This document shows, one piece after another, positions 44,504 through 54,423 of a stretch of DNA of 64,000 bases. The notes under the pieces are model-generated. The model had not been told where the DNA came from, made no database searches, and was given only the letters and a program-made list of their open reading frames with translations. The position numbers and the translations under genes were made by a program. Source of the DNA: Caldilinea sp. CFX5 (lineage in GTDB: Bacteria > Chloroflexota > Anaerolineae > Caldilineales > Caldilineaceae); contig QWII01000011.1 of the NCBI GenBank assembly GCA_021405325.1, positions 1 to 64,000 of the forward strand, in the 5' to 3' direction. Within the stretch, counting starts at the first letter, position 1; each line of letters opens with the position of its first letter.

Positions 44504-45682
44504 TTATTCCTCCGGCAAATAGGCCGGCTCGCCCACCGGCACTTGGAAGAGACCGGCGCCCCGGCGGCGCGCAAAGGGCATGGTGACGCGCGCCGATGGT
44601 TTGTCAATTGCCCATGCATTCAACCGGGCTTCGTCAAAGGTAATGCCGAGGCCCGGATCATCGCTCAACACTACGTAGCCATCCTGCACAGTGTGGCGGT
44701 GGATCATACCCTGGTCAGCCCCGGCGTCCAGCACTTCCATCATGTTATGGTTGGGCAGCACGGCGGCCAGATGCGCCATGTAGTTGGCCGGGCAATTCAT
44801 GAGCGAGACCGGAATCTCAAAGCCGTAGGCCATCTCGGCCACCATCATGGCGCCGGTGATGCCCGATGTGCCGACGCCGACCTGGATCACATCCGCTGCT
44901 TCGTTCGCAACCAGGGCCATAAATTCGCTAATGTCGTTGAGATTTTCACCGGTGGCGACAGCGGCGCGCACACTCTCCGAGACCTTGCGCAGCCCGCGAT
45001 AGTCCCAGCGGCGCGCCGGTTCTTCCACCCAGAAAAGGTCGTAGTGCGCTTCAAGCGCCTGAATGTGACGAATCGCCTGTTTGGGCGACCAATATTCGTT
45101 GGAGTCGATCATCAGCAGCGGTTTCTTGCCGCTGGTTGCCAGCGCATCATGCATCAAGCCGATGCGGCGCAGATCATCCTCCTGGTTCAGCCCCACCTTG
45201 ACCTTGCCGGCGTTGATGCCCTGTTGGGCAAGGCGGGTGTAGAAGGCGCGCAACGCATCATCGCTCAGGTTCAGACCAATATCACTGGCATAGCCCTTGA
45301 CATAGCGCGACGAAGCGCCCAGCGTCTTCCAGAGCGGCTCGTTGTTGATCTTGGCCTTGAGATCCCAGAGCGCTACATCAATCGCCGCAATGGCGCCGGA
45401 GACCATGCCCCGGTTGTTGCCCTTGAAAACCTGGTCGATCATGCGCTTCCACAGCCCGCGCACCCCGCGCGGATCGCGCCCGACAATCAGCCCATCGACC
45501 ATACCCTTGATCATCTTCTCCATGCCCGGACCGCTGATGGCAATGCCGGTCAGCCCTTCATCGGTGTCGAGATAGACTGCCATCATGGCGAGGTGGGTGC
45601 AACCACGAGGATCATTGGCATCGCCCAACGGGCGCGCCAGTTCGATTTCGTAGGATTGGGTGCGAACGCCGGTAACTTTCAT
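44504..45682 (-). CDS. Enolase-superfamily enzyme (mandelate racemase/muconate lactonizing group)
   Basis: A 392-residue metal-dependent enzyme that abstracts the alpha-proton of a carboxylate. The K-x-K motif lies in GKVKVGLNQ (about 166), metal ligands in LMIDSNEYW (Asp), FWVEEPARR (Glu) and ATGENL (Glu). The capping-domain opening KVTGVRTQSYEIELARPLGD and ALWDLKAKINNEPLWKTLGA are typical. Racemase, dehydratase and epimerase activities cannot be separated. The ATG at 45682 is chosen because the family begins there. Confidence 0.9.
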   Translation of the reverse strand: MKVTGVRTQSYEIELARPLGDANDPRGCTHLAMMAVYLDTDEGLTGIAISGPGMEKMIKGMVDGLIVGRDPRGVRGLWKRMIDQVFKGNNRGMVSGAIAAIDVALWDLKAKINNEPLWKTLGASSRYVKGYASDIGLNLSDDALRAFYTRLAQQGINAGKVKVGLNQEDDLRRIGLMHDALATSGKKPLLMIDSNEYWSPKQAIRHIQALEAHYDLFWVEEPARRWDYRGLRKVSESVRAAVATGENLNDISEFMALVANEAADVIQVGVGTSGITGAMMVAEMAYGFEIPVSLMNCPANYMAHLAAVLPNHNMMEVLDAGADQGMIHRHTVQDGYVVLSDDPGLGITFDEARLNAWAIDKPSARVTMPFARRRGAGLFQVPVGEPAYLPEE

Positions 45683-45858
45683 GGTAGACCTTTCCAGTGC
45701 GCAAGCTGCGCCAATGTGTTGTTGATTGGTGTTGACCGGCGGGGAGCAGCCGTCGCGGCGCCAATGGCAACCGCTGTCACCCATTATAGCAGGTTTGCGG
45801 GAAAGGATACAGATGCGGATTTAGGGAACACAGATCTTTGGCAAAGATCTTCTCCCTT

Positions 45859-47106
45859 CTACTTGTTCGCCGTCAGCCAGCGCATCGTTTTGGTGGTCAG
45901 CTTGTCCAGCGCGATCACGCTCTGCGCCAGGTGATCCAGGCGGGTGTCTTCCTCTTTGGCATGGGAGAGGCCACGCAAGCTTTGCACAAAGAGCATCACC
46001 GTCGGCACACCGGCGCGCGCGACTTCGGCGGCGTCATGGAGCGGGCCGCTGGGGAGGCGATGCTCCTGACCGGCGGTTTCCAACACCGCTTCGGCACAGA
46101 GATCAACGAGTTCGGGGTGAAAGAGGATCGGGTGAATCCGCCAGAGGTGATGCCAGGTCAGCGCCACATCCTCCTCCTGGGCAAAGCGTTGGCTGGCGCT
46201 TTGCGCTTCGGCCAGCATTGTCGCCAAATGTTCAGCACTTAGGTGGCGCTGATCGAGCGTAATGATACATTCGCCGACAACGGCGGTGGGAATGTTGGGC
46301 GTAACGGCCACACGGCCACACGTGCAGACGCCGCCGTGGCGTTTGCCGATCTCCCGAATTTCCAAGGCAAACTTAGCCGCCGCGCCCAAAGCGTCCCGCC
46401 GTTGATTCATGGGCGTCGAGCCGGCATGGGCGGCCTGACCGACAAAGGTCAGGCTGTGCCGTTCCACGCCATAGGTGCCGATGACGGCGCCCAGGGGTAG
46501 GTTTAAACTTTCCAAGACCGGCCCTTGTTCAATGTGCAGTTCCAGGTAGGCGGCGGCGTTGTGCAACTCTTTGCCGGCTGCTTTGGCCTGCTGAATATCG
46601 ACGCCATATTGTTGCACCACATCGGCCAGACGCAGCCCTTCACGATCCCGTAATTCGGCGGCCTTCGCCGGTTGCAACGAGCCGGAGACTGCACTGGAAC
46701 CCAGCAAGCTATGGCCAAAGCGTGCGCCCTCTTCGTCCGCCCAATCGACCAGCCGCAGGGTGACAGGCGGTTTGCCTTCCGCGGCCACGCGGCGCAACAC
46801 TTCCAGCCCGGCCAACACATTGAGACAACCATCCAACCAGCCCCCATTCGGCACCGAATCAAGATGTCCACCGATGAGCAGCGCCCGGTCGGAGTGACCC
46901 GGCAAGGTAGACCAGAGGTTGCCCGCTTCGTCTTGATGGGTTTCGACCGGCAGTTCAGCCAGTTTGTCCTTGAACCAGGCACGCGCCTTGGCCCACGTTG
47001 GCGTCCAGGCGACACGCTGGGCGCCGTTGTCGTCACCGGTGAGGGCGCGCAATTCTTGTAGTTCGGTAATGGTGCGTTGCGGGTTGAGGGTGGTCATCGT
47101 TGTCAT
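45859..47106 (-). CDS. M20-family amidohydrolase, N-carbamoyl-L-amino-acid hydrolase type
   Basis: A 415-residue dinuclear-metal enzyme of the HyuC/AmaB/allantoate amidohydrolase group. Metal and catalytic motifs: GGHLDSVPNGGWLDG (His, Asp), DWADEEGARFG (Glu pair), HIEQGPVLE (His) and the C-terminal SGPLHDAAEVA (His). HAGSTPMNQRRDAL is the dimerisation-domain signature. It cleaves N-carbamoyl amino acids or ureides. A short hairpin (AGATCTTTG, 45832-45850) lies downstream. Confidence 0.9.
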   Translation of the reverse strand: MTTMTTLNPQRTITELQELRALTGDDNGAQRVAWTPTWAKARAWFKDKLAELPVETHQDEAGNLWSTLPGHSDRALLIGGHLDSVPNGGWLDGCLNVLAGLEVLRRVAAEGKPPVTLRLVDWADEEGARFGHSLLGSSAVSGSLQPAKAAELRDREGLRLADVVQQYGVDIQQAKAAGKELHNAAAYLELHIEQGPVLESLNLPLGAVIGTYGVERHSLTFVGQAAHAGSTPMNQRRDALGAAAKFALEIREIGKRHGGVCTCGRVAVTPNIPTAVVGECIITLDQRHLSAEHLATMLAEAQSASQRFAQEEDVALTWHHLWRIHPILFHPELVDLCAEAVLETAGQEHRLPSGPLHDAAEVARAGVPTVMLFVQSLRGLSHAKEEDTRLDHLAQSVIALDKLTTKTMRWLTANK

Positions 47107-47386
47107 AAGCCTTCTCTTTCTATTCGGCAGGGAACGCGGATCTGTTTGTCGCTATCATAGCCGCGCTGCGCACCACTCGGCAAAAACAGGGACTTCACGT
47201 GCCGCATGATGCGTGAACAGGTGAAAGTGCAATGATCATTAGTACACCTGCGCGCGGAAAAAAGTCGATCTTTATCGGAAAAATAGGCGCAGCAGCTGAT
47301 TATTCTTGATAGACCAAGTGGCAATTTACCCTTGGTCAAAAGTGCAGCAACAGCGCTTTTCATGACGTATACGATAGGGAGAAACG

Positions 47387-48400
47387 ATGTTTACGCAAAT
47401 CAATCACTTTGCCATGCGCCCCCTAACCCCACAGTCTGCACAGTGGCTGCGCATTAGCTTACGTCTCTTAGGTGTGCTGGCGTGGCTCATGTTGGCGCTC
47501 ATCTGGCTGCTAGTGCCTGGTTGTAGCGGATCGCGACCGACACCAACGCCCATCGTCACCATCATCCCTTTTCCCACCTTTACGCCAACACCGATACTGT
47601 CGACAGCGGCGGCGATCGCGTCAACGCATCCGCTACCAACCAGCCTACAAAGCACCAGTCCACAAAGCGCCAGTGCACCCTTACCTGCGCCGCTCTACTT
47701 CCTCAATCCGCAAGGGCAGATCATGCGACTGGAAGCGGATGGGATCACGGTGCAGCCGGTGACTAACGAAGCGGCGCCCATCACCGCCTTTGATGTTGAT
47801 CCAACCGGCGCCTATGTAGTCTATGTCAGCAATAATGATCTGATTCGCACAAGCGCCTGGGGAGAGGAACGACATTTGCTGCTGACCGGCGGGCCACCAG
47901 GCGAGGCCGGAACGTCAGCACGATTTATCAACACAATCTTCAATGTTGCTTTTGCGCCGGATGGCAAGCGACTGGCCTTTGGGCAGAATGGTATTCAACT
48001 CATTCGCGACATCACAGTGCCAGAACCACTGACAACTGCGGAAGCACTTTTGGCGAATGGCCCGGAGCCGGACCTCCCGCCCGGTGCGCACCTCTATTTT
48101 CTGGCGCCCGGCGTCTATCCCTCGCAATGGTCGCCCGATGGCAAGCGCTTGTTTGTCACCACGAGCCGGATGAGTACCGACAGATCGGCACATTTTATTC
48201 TAGATGTAACAACGCGCCAACTCACTGACATTAAAATTACCCCACCCGCCAACCAAGGGACTGCACAGAGTCGGCAAAGCGGCCTCCTCTGTTATACAGC
48301 CGGCGCCGGCTTGACACAGCGCTGGATTTGGGGCTGGATGGGCGGTGGTTGCGTTGGGGAAGCACTGTCCATTAGGCGTGATCCACTGGATCACGCCTAA
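47387..48400 (+). CDS. TolB-like lipoprotein of unknown role
   Basis: A 337-residue exported protein. SLRLLGVLAWLMLALIWLLV is a membrane signal followed by lipobox-like VPGCSG and a Thr/Pro linker. The rest contains WD40/TolB-like beta-propeller blocks: DPTGAYVVYVS, FAPDGKRLAFGQ and QWSPDGKRLFVTTS. The last residues (SIRRDPLDHA) are read from palindrome 48369-48403, and the ending looks shortened. A decayed copy of its N-terminus is at 62209. Confidence 0.7.
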   Translation: MFTQINHFAMRPLTPQSAQWLRISLRLLGVLAWLMLALIWLLVPGCSGSRPTPTPIVTIIPFPTFTPTPILSTAAAIASTHPLPTSLQSTSPQSASAPLPAPLYFLNPQGQIMRLEADGITVQPVTNEAAPITAFDVDPTGAYVVYVSNNDLIRTSAWGEERHLLLTGGPPGEAGTSARFINTIFNVAFAPDGKRLAFGQNGIQLIRDITVPEPLTTAEALLANGPEPDLPPGAHLYFLAPGVYPSQWSPDGKRLFVTTSRMSTDRSAHFILDVTTRQLTDIKITPPANQGTAQSRQSGLLCYTAGAGLTQRWIWGWMGGGCVGEALSIRRDPLDHA

Positions 48401-48403
48401 TGG
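48369..48403. repeat. Perfect 17-bp-arm palindrome between convergent genes
   Basis: Arms 48369-48385 and 48387-48403 with a single central base; CCATTAGGCGTGATCCA forms the left arm. It includes the lipoprotein stop codon and lies 26 bp from the Rpn gene end. It may act as a two-way terminator, though no T-run is present. Confidence 0.9.
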
Positions 48404-48428
48404 CGGCATTTATACATAGGCGGTAGCG

Positions 48429-49211
48429 CTACTCAGCGCTTTCCGGCAGGACCAGTTCATCCAGGCTTTGGATCCTGACAAGTTGTTGGGCCACCTGCGC
48501 CAGCGTCTCTTCGTCGCCAATCGCCTGAATGCGGGCGACCAGGGCCGCCGGCGCTTCGCCAAACATCAAGGTGAGCAAACGTAGCAACAGGGTGCGCTGA
48601 CCTTCCACCCTGCCTTCCGCGCGCAGGCGGTCACCCCAAGTCATTTCGACAGTAAGTAACTTATCCATAATGGCCTCTCCTGGATCAGACAACTCAGTTG
48701 TGGGTGCATAGGTGTTCATAAACTCAAACAAGAACAACTTGTCGCCATCCGACAGCTCACTCTCTACAACTTTTTGCATCGCCTCTAGTTTTATCAAAGC
48801 CAGGCTTTCGCCTGCCGGTTCCATCAGCACCGTCAACGCCGCCGCCACCGGACTATTCTCGGCCAGATATTGCCGACTGGACAAATCACGAATACCGACC
48901 TGACCAAAACGAAAGTGCAGAACGGCGTGACCGAAAATGCTCTCATGGTAGCTCTGCCAGTCCAATCCACCAGCATTCGGTAGCAACACCAGGGCTAATG
49001 GCAAAACCGGTTTGCGCCGAAAGATGCGCAATAACGCATAATATTCGCTCATGCGCTGGGGGAGCGTTACTTTGTCGCGGCCTTCCACTTCCAGGTGGAT
49101 GATAATGGTCTCCGCCACACCTTCCCAGGTCGCAACTTCGGCCACAATGTCCGTGATGCGCAATTCCTGGCCGGCAAAGTTAATGGTCAACTCTTTGTCC
49201 AGAAATTGCAA
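48429..49211 (-). CDS. Rpn/YhgA-like PD-(D/E)XK nuclease family protein, possibly 5'-truncated
   Basis: A 260-residue protein of the Rpn (recombination-promoting nuclease) family. The core reads LRITDIVAEVATWEGVAETI then IIHLEVEGRDKV, giving Asp and Glu at PD-(D/E)XK positions, then PQRMSEYYALLRIF as in the family. DRLRAEGRVEGQRTLLLRLL is the usual coiled helical C-terminus. Known members start about 40 residues earlier; the frame here opens with a TTG only after an in-frame stop, so the N-terminus may be lost. 103 bp after the STAND ATPase gene, same strand. Confidence 0.75.
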   Translation of the reverse strand: MQFLDKELTINFAGQELRITDIVAEVATWEGVAETIIIHLEVEGRDKVTLPQRMSEYYALLRIFRRKPVLPLALVLLPNAGGLDWQSYHESIFGHAVLHFRFGQVGIRDLSSRQYLAENSPVAAALTVLMEPAGESLALIKLEAMQKVVESELSDGDKLFLFEFMNTYAPTTELSDPGEAIMDKLLTVEMTWGDRLRAEGRVEGQRTLLLRLLTLMFGEAPAALVARIQAIGDEETLAQVAQQLVRIQSLDELVLPESAE

Positions 49212-49313
49212 ACGGCGGTGCGCCCCATCTCTTACTTGATGATGCCGGACAGCTTGCCCTGGCGCCGTTGTTCAATCAATAATAAGATTGGTGGGGAGCA
49301 TGGGGCGGTCTCG

Positions 49314-52043
49314 TCATTGCAACGCTTGTAAAGCGACCTGTGTCTTGGCGATTTCATCGGCAATTTCCATCTGTTCGAACAGACGGAGCGCGGCGTGTAG
49401 CGCCTGCCGGGCCTCCGATGTGCGGCCGCTGGCCTGATAGACCGCACCCAACTCGCGTTGGGCATAGGCCACCATAAAGGTGTCGCCGTTCGCTTCGGTG
49501 ATGCGGATAATTTCGGCAAAGTGAGCTGCCGCTGCCGCCCAATTGGTGCGCGCCTGCTGTAAACGGCCCAGGGTAAAAAGGCCGTAAGCATAGGATTGCG
49601 GTTCCTCCTGCGCCAGCACTTCCTGGGCAAAGTGTTCGGCCTGTGGCCAATCACCCAATTCAAAGTAGGCTTCCGCCAGATTAGCGGCGGCAACGCTCAT
49701 CATATAGGATGATTGCGTGCTTTTGAAAAATTGATAGGCTTGGCGGGCTGGTTCGAGGACAGCCTGAAATTGACGGTTATCAATATACACGGACGCCAAT
49801 TCGGTGCGCATCAACGCTTGGAATCTGTGGTCTTTGCGCGTTTCATAAATGGTTAGGGCAAGCTCAATGTGGCGGACAGCTTCCTTCATACGTTTTTGGC
49901 GACCATAGACACGCGCCAAAAAACCGTGTATTCGTGCCAAAAGTGGCTGTTCATCAAAATGTTGCGCGATCAACAAGGCTTTATGTAGTATGAGGAGCGC
50001 ATCATTGTAATTTCCTTGCTCTTGTTCGATTTCGCCTAGCAATAACTGTGTATTACTCTCGGCTAACTGCGCCAACCGCCGCGCTTCGGTTAGATTGCCC
50101 CGGCGGATCTGAATGCGGCCAGCCATGAGCAACGCGGTGACAACTTCGCTACTCATGCTGAGATTCAGTTCAGCGCCTTTTAGATAGCTATCCAACGCTG
50201 AGTCCGGATCCCCCAATGCTTCTTGCAAGCGGCCTCGGAGCGCATGGGCACGGGCCGCAGCGGCGCTCCTGTCCCACCAACGAATTGTTTCCACTTCGGC
50301 AAAACTTTGGCGGATCTCGCCAGCTAGCAAGCGCAATTCCGCTCGGATTAGGTCAAGGGCTTTCCGTTCGGGCAGATCGAGTTGACGCGCCGAGAGGCTG
50401 GTAAAGATCGCCAGCGCGGCTTCCGCTTCCCCGCGTGCGATGGCAACCTTGCGGTTTGGATACCAGAGCGCAATGGCTTGGGCCGGCTGATCCGCTTGCC
50501 AGTAGTGATAAGCCGCCGCGGTATACTCAGCCAACTGGGCGCGTACCAGGGCGGCGGCCAGATGTAGTTCCTGGCGTAGCTCGGTGGGCAGTTCCGCATA
50601 GAGGGTTTCGCGCAAGCCAGGAATCAGCGCCAGACCGCCACGACCATCGCGTTCTACTAAATACAACGCCAGCAACCGCTCGACAATCGCTTTGTCCCAC
50701 TGTTGTTCCGGGGTAAAGGCGCGGAAAACAGCAAGCTGTTGCAACAGGTGGCGTTCTTCGCTACGCAAGCGTGTCCACAGCCGCTGGAGCAAAGGTAACA
50801 GTCCAGCGCGTTGGGGCAGGGTTGCCAGCGTGTCGGCCAGGGCCTCGCCCTGTTGATGAAGCGCCAGGGCGAGCAACGTCATGCGGGGATTGCCCTGTGT
50901 ATAGCGCTGGAGGTGGAAAAGTTCATCGGCGCCTAGTTGCACGCCAACGCGCGCCGCCAGTTGTTGCAACTGTTCCACTGCTAGGCCCTGCAAGGTGATA
51001 GTCGTGTCCGTAGTCAGGAGCGGTCGTTGCGTCATGAATAGCAGCGGCACATGGCCTTGTAAGCTTTCGACAAATTCAAGGAGTTGGGTGTAGTGCGGAT
51101 CGCTCTGTTCTGGGTTCAACTGGAACAAGCGATCCAGCTCATCAAAACAGAGCAGGGGCGGGTTGGCTGCCAGCAGGTGGAGATCCTGGCGGACTAAGGC
51201 CAGGACAAGCTGTAGATCCTGGACATGGCCTTCTTGCAGCGCCAGGAATTGCCAGAGATTGGCCGCGCCCTGCTCATGGCAAAAGTGACCCAGACTAAAG
51301 AGCAGGCTGCTCAACCGATCATTCAAGGTTGGGCGGAGGGTGAACCAAAAAAGAGGACGGGGCGCCAACGCTTGACCAATGGCGGCGCCCAGGGTAGTTT
51401 TTCCAATACCGCCTGGCCCGACTAAGGCAACGGTATGCCCGCTCATCAACGCTTGCACCGCTTGTTGCAAAGCCGCTTCCGCGCCCAGGAGGGGCAGCGC
51501 CGGCGGCGGTTGTTCGGGGCGCATGGCCGGCCGGCAATAGGTGAGCAGCGCTTGGGCTAATTGTTGAATCGCCACTTTGTGGGAACGGTGATCGCCGGCT
51601 TTGCTATCCAGCAGATATTCATCACTCTCATAAATGTCGCGCAAGGAACGGGGCCGTAAAAATTTCCGGAAATAGCGCAATTCCAACACCAGATAGGTGT
51701 AGCGTGACGAACCGCGCTGCTTGCGTTCTTCGATCAACGCCGCCTTCATGGCCTCATAGGTGCGTGGCAACGGGCCGCCCCACAAGGTGGCAGCCGCTTC
51801 CCGCATCACCGTGCGCAGCCATTCCCCGCGCCCATTGGAGCGTGCTACTGTTCCGCTGCCAGGTAGCGTTGCGCTAAGAAAATATTCCGTCGCTAATGGC
51901 GATTCAGCCGCTAGGGCCATTGGATCATCAAATATTTTTAAAGCTTGTTGCACCGCTTCTTCAAAGGGTGATAACTCGTATTTGTCGGTTGGCGGCTTTG
52001 CCACGGAGGGGGACACCGCTAAATTTGAAACTTTTTTCGCCAT
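49314..52043 (-). CDS. STAND NTPase with TPR repeats
   Basis: A 909-residue signal-transduction ATPase. Residues about 25-175 form an unknown N-terminal domain (KFLRPRSLRDIYESDEYLLD). The NTPase has Walker A GPGGIGKTT (209-217) and Walker B LLCFDELD (about 297-304), plus MTQRPLL after it, with NACHT/AP-ATPase features. From about 560 to the end, TPR-like helices follow (YTAAAYHYWQADQPAQAIAL; NWAAAAAHFAEIIRITEANG). Such proteins oligomerise on ligand binding; antiphage sensors and regulators share this plan. The effector would be the N-terminal domain or the adjacent Rpn nuclease. Fragments recur at 62505-62860. Confidence 0.85.
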   Translation of the reverse strand: MAKKVSNLAVSPSVAKPPTDKYELSPFEEAVQQALKIFDDPMALAAESPLATEYFLSATLPGSGTVARSNGRGEWLRTVMREAAATLWGGPLPRTYEAMKAALIEERKQRGSSRYTYLVLELRYFRKFLRPRSLRDIYESDEYLLDSKAGDHRSHKVAIQQLAQALLTYCRPAMRPEQPPPALPLLGAEAALQQAVQALMSGHTVALVGPGGIGKTTLGAAIGQALAPRPLFWFTLRPTLNDRLSSLLFSLGHFCHEQGAANLWQFLALQEGHVQDLQLVLALVRQDLHLLAANPPLLCFDELDRLFQLNPEQSDPHYTQLLEFVESLQGHVPLLFMTQRPLLTTDTTITLQGLAVEQLQQLAARVGVQLGADELFHLQRYTQGNPRMTLLALALHQQGEALADTLATLPQRAGLLPLLQRLWTRLRSEERHLLQQLAVFRAFTPEQQWDKAIVERLLALYLVERDGRGGLALIPGLRETLYAELPTELRQELHLAAALVRAQLAEYTAAAYHYWQADQPAQAIALWYPNRKVAIARGEAEAALAIFTSLSARQLDLPERKALDLIRAELRLLAGEIRQSFAEVETIRWWDRSAAAARAHALRGRLQEALGDPDSALDSYLKGAELNLSMSSEVVTALLMAGRIQIRRGNLTEARRLAQLAESNTQLLLGEIEQEQGNYNDALLILHKALLIAQHFDEQPLLARIHGFLARVYGRQKRMKEAVRHIELALTIYETRKDHRFQALMRTELASVYIDNRQFQAVLEPARQAYQFFKSTQSSYMMSVAAANLAEAYFELGDWPQAEHFAQEVLAQEEPQSYAYGLFTLGRLQQARTNWAAAAAHFAEIIRITEANGDTFMVAYAQRELGAVYQASGRTSEARQALHAALRLFEQMEIADEIAKTQVALQALQ

Positions 52044-52202
52044 TTTTGAAACCTAGCTGACACCAGCGCAGGGTATACTGTCATCGTTGTTTTGTCGTAG
52101 CGCGTTTTGTTCAAAAGGATCGGCGCTACGGTAAAATATTGATATATTTTGTTTATTATACTGTAAATAACCTTGTTTTTCAAATTAATGGAGGAAATTC
52201 CT

Positions 52203-53084
52203 ATGCATCCCCTTCGTAAAACCGTTGTTACCCTATGCCTGCTGCTCTTGGCGATTGGTCTCTGCCTGCAACCGGTGCAGGCGCAAGTCACCGACACCGA
52301 AGGCAACCCAACGCCACTTTTCTTTTGGCGCGTCGAAGGCGATTTTGAGGGCGACAAGATGCACTTTACATGGATTGTCACCGAGATGCCTGATGGCAAT
52401 GTCGCTAAGACGCGCGATGTGATTAAGATCGACATTACCGAGCAATGCACCGTAACGGGACCGGGTGTCACGATTTATGAAAAAGCTGCCCACTTCGCCG
52501 GCAGTGATTGGATCCAATGTGAGCTGCCCAATTTCGTCGAAACGGTGGAGAAACAGTTAGGGGCAGTGATTGGAGAAGATGGCTGCCAATGCAATTTCAA
52601 TACCGTCGTCGCGCCTTTTGCTGGCGCCCGTTTTACTGTTCCTTCAGGCTCAGGCAAAACGCCGGTGGCAACCTGGAGCAATTTACGGCTGTTTGCGGCT
52701 GAACAGCAAACAGTCTTATTTGTTGATCAGCACGTATTTGAGAGCAATGTGGGGTACGATTCAGCGGGGGTATATCGCTCGACCTTTATCGGGCTAGGGG
52801 CGAGCGCCATTCTCCATTACCTGGCGGACCTCAATGGGCAACTTACTTGGTGGTTATGGCATCATCAATTACAAGAAGCAGCAACAAATCCTAAAAACTT
52901 CCTCATTGCCTGGCTAGAGGGCGGCGCTGCCAACATTGCTCCTCAAAAAGAGCTCAACTATGAATTGGATCCCAACGACCAGATGCTCTATATCGGTTTT
53001 GATTCTGCCAGTGGGACGATCTTGAAAGGATCGATCAGCCATCTCCTCTTTGATCCCGGTTGTGGTTGGAAAGGTAATGGGTAA
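52203..53084 (+). CDS. Secreted protein, unknown
   Basis: A 293-residue protein with signal peptide (TVVTLCLLLLAIGLCLQPVQ, cleavage after AQA). Body is beta-rich with several Cys (EQCTVTG, WIQCELPN, GEDGCQCNFN, DPGCGW), suggesting disulfides. No domain is recognised. GGAGG gives a good ribosome site, and a terminator follows at 53161. It opens an island of exported proteins. Confidence 0.75.
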   Translation: MHPLRKTVVTLCLLLLAIGLCLQPVQAQVTDTEGNPTPLFFWRVEGDFEGDKMHFTWIVTEMPDGNVAKTRDVIKIDITEQCTVTGPGVTIYEKAAHFAGSDWIQCELPNFVETVEKQLGAVIGEDGCQCNFNTVVAPFAGARFTVPSGSGKTPVATWSNLRLFAAEQQTVLFVDQHVFESNVGYDSAGVYRSTFIGLGASAILHYLADLNGQLTWWLWHHQLQEAATNPKNFLIAWLEGGAANIAPQKELNYELDPNDQMLYIGFDSASGTILKGSISHLLFDPGCGWKGNG

Positions 53085-53160
53085 GCTGTTAGGGTCGGCT
53101 TGACTCACCTTGGCAATCGTGAGGCTGTTCCCTTCGCTGAAAACCTTCTAACCCACTGAA

Positions 53161-53200
53161 CCCCAGCGCTGTCTGCGTCAAAGACAGCGCTGGGGTTTTC
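53161..53200 (+). terminator. Rho-independent terminator
   Basis: CCCCAGCGCTGTCT (53161-53174) pairs perfectly with 53182-53195, followed by TTTTC-TATTT. Ends the secreted-protein gene at 52203. Confidence 0.9.
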
Positions 53201-53377
53201 TATTTCACCCTGTTGACGCCTCTAGCGCGCCATTGCCTCTGCCATACCCACAGCATAGTGTTCTAACAAGTCCTGCTTTTGTCCCTGCGGGATGAATTTA
53301 CCTATCAGGTCACATGCCTGCTGGCGCCACAAACGATGAACTTAGGATATAGAAGACTCCTCCGATTTGCCCTATTG

Positions 53378-53426
53378 AGCGGATTTTATCTGCTTTTATC
53401 CGCCTCATCCGCCCAATCCGCGTTCC
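53378..53426. repeat. Palindrome family B (GCGGATT), partial copy
   Basis: GCGGATTTTATCTGC and GCTTTTATCCGC form an imperfect hairpin, followed by CGCCCAATCCGCGTTCC, the inverse of the left end of 40001-40084. The surrounding 590-bp gap (53201-53790) shows no gene. Confidence 0.7.
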
Positions 53427-53790
53427 ATTTTCCCATCTGAATCTGAAACTTTTCGCGCCGAAACTGAGACTTCAACAGCCCAAAGTGCTGCTACACTCAT
53501 GGCAGCAGACGACACTGAACATACACGAACAAAAGACAAGCAGCGTCTCTTGCCAAGACAACACGGACGATAGACTGATTAAAGATTATAACAGTGAAAA
53601 AGGAGATAAGCGTGTGATGGATAAACCCTTTCTTAAAAATGTATGACAGTGCGGACTGATTGTTCATCACCGCTTTTTAGGGAGTACAAACTGCCTAAGA
53701 AACGGGTTGATGAACGATTAACGACCACAGGTAACAAGTAAGACCAATCAATAAGATGTTCATTCTGCTACACAAAACTAGGAGGTCACT

Positions 53791-54375
53791 ATGCGTAAAT
53801 TGTTTTCGCTCATTCTGATTATCGCTTGCTGTTGCACCGTTGTGCTAGGCCAATCAATCAATGCCTTTGCCAAAACAGCGCTACAAAATGATTTGACTGC
53901 GCCGCCAACAAGCAAGCCTATTCGCGAGGGTGTAGAAAAACAGGCAGTCGATTCAATTGCCGGCAAAACCACAGCAACCTTTGATCTCACGACCTACCAA
54001 TCGCTCTTTCAGAATGGTTGGGGAACGCTGTTGTGCATTGCCCCTTGGGAAAATTTAGAGGATAAACAATGCACCACCTTACAACTGGTTCCTAACCCAA
54101 ATGATCCAGGCTTTTACTATCTGCAATATAGCATGACTTTGAATAACACAGGTAACGGCTCGTACTCGTATCGCGGGAAGGCGCATGGGATGTGGCTAGG
54201 CTCCCCCTGCAATGGCGGCTCGATCAAGAGCTTTGCCTATCCACAGCTCCCAACGCCTCCTGCCACCAACATTCACCATATCGAGGATGTTGATCCTATT
54301 CCAACGCTGCCGGCAAAGACCACCCCTGACGGTAAGTTGATTCCGGGTTGGCCTTTTCACCTGGCTGAATGCTAA
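53791..54375 (+). CDS. Secreted protein, unknown
   Basis: A 194-residue protein with signal peptide (LFSLILIIACCCTVVLGQSI). Mature part has Cys in LLCIAPWE, KQCTTLQL, LGSPCNGG and the final EC. No domain is recognised. GGAGGTC precedes the ATG. It sits 48 bp before the RTX gene and is probably co-transcribed with it. Confidence 0.72.
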   Translation: MRKLFSLILIIACCCTVVLGQSINAFAKTALQNDLTAPPTSKPIREGVEKQAVDSIAGKTTATFDLTTYQSLFQNGWGTLLCIAPWENLEDKQCTTLQLVPNPNDPGFYYLQYSMTLNNTGNGSYSYRGKAHGMWLGSPCNGGSIKSFAYPQLPTPPATNIHHIEDVDPIPTLPAKTTPDGKLIPGWPFHLAEC

Positions 54376-54423
54376 TTGCGTGACTAGTTCATCTACGTTT
54401 GTAAAACTACGAAAGGTAAAACT

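Noticed and set aside
44543..45934. Long plus-strand open frame opposite the enolase-superfamily gene
   Set aside because: It is an antisense shadow; the minus strand carries all family motifs.
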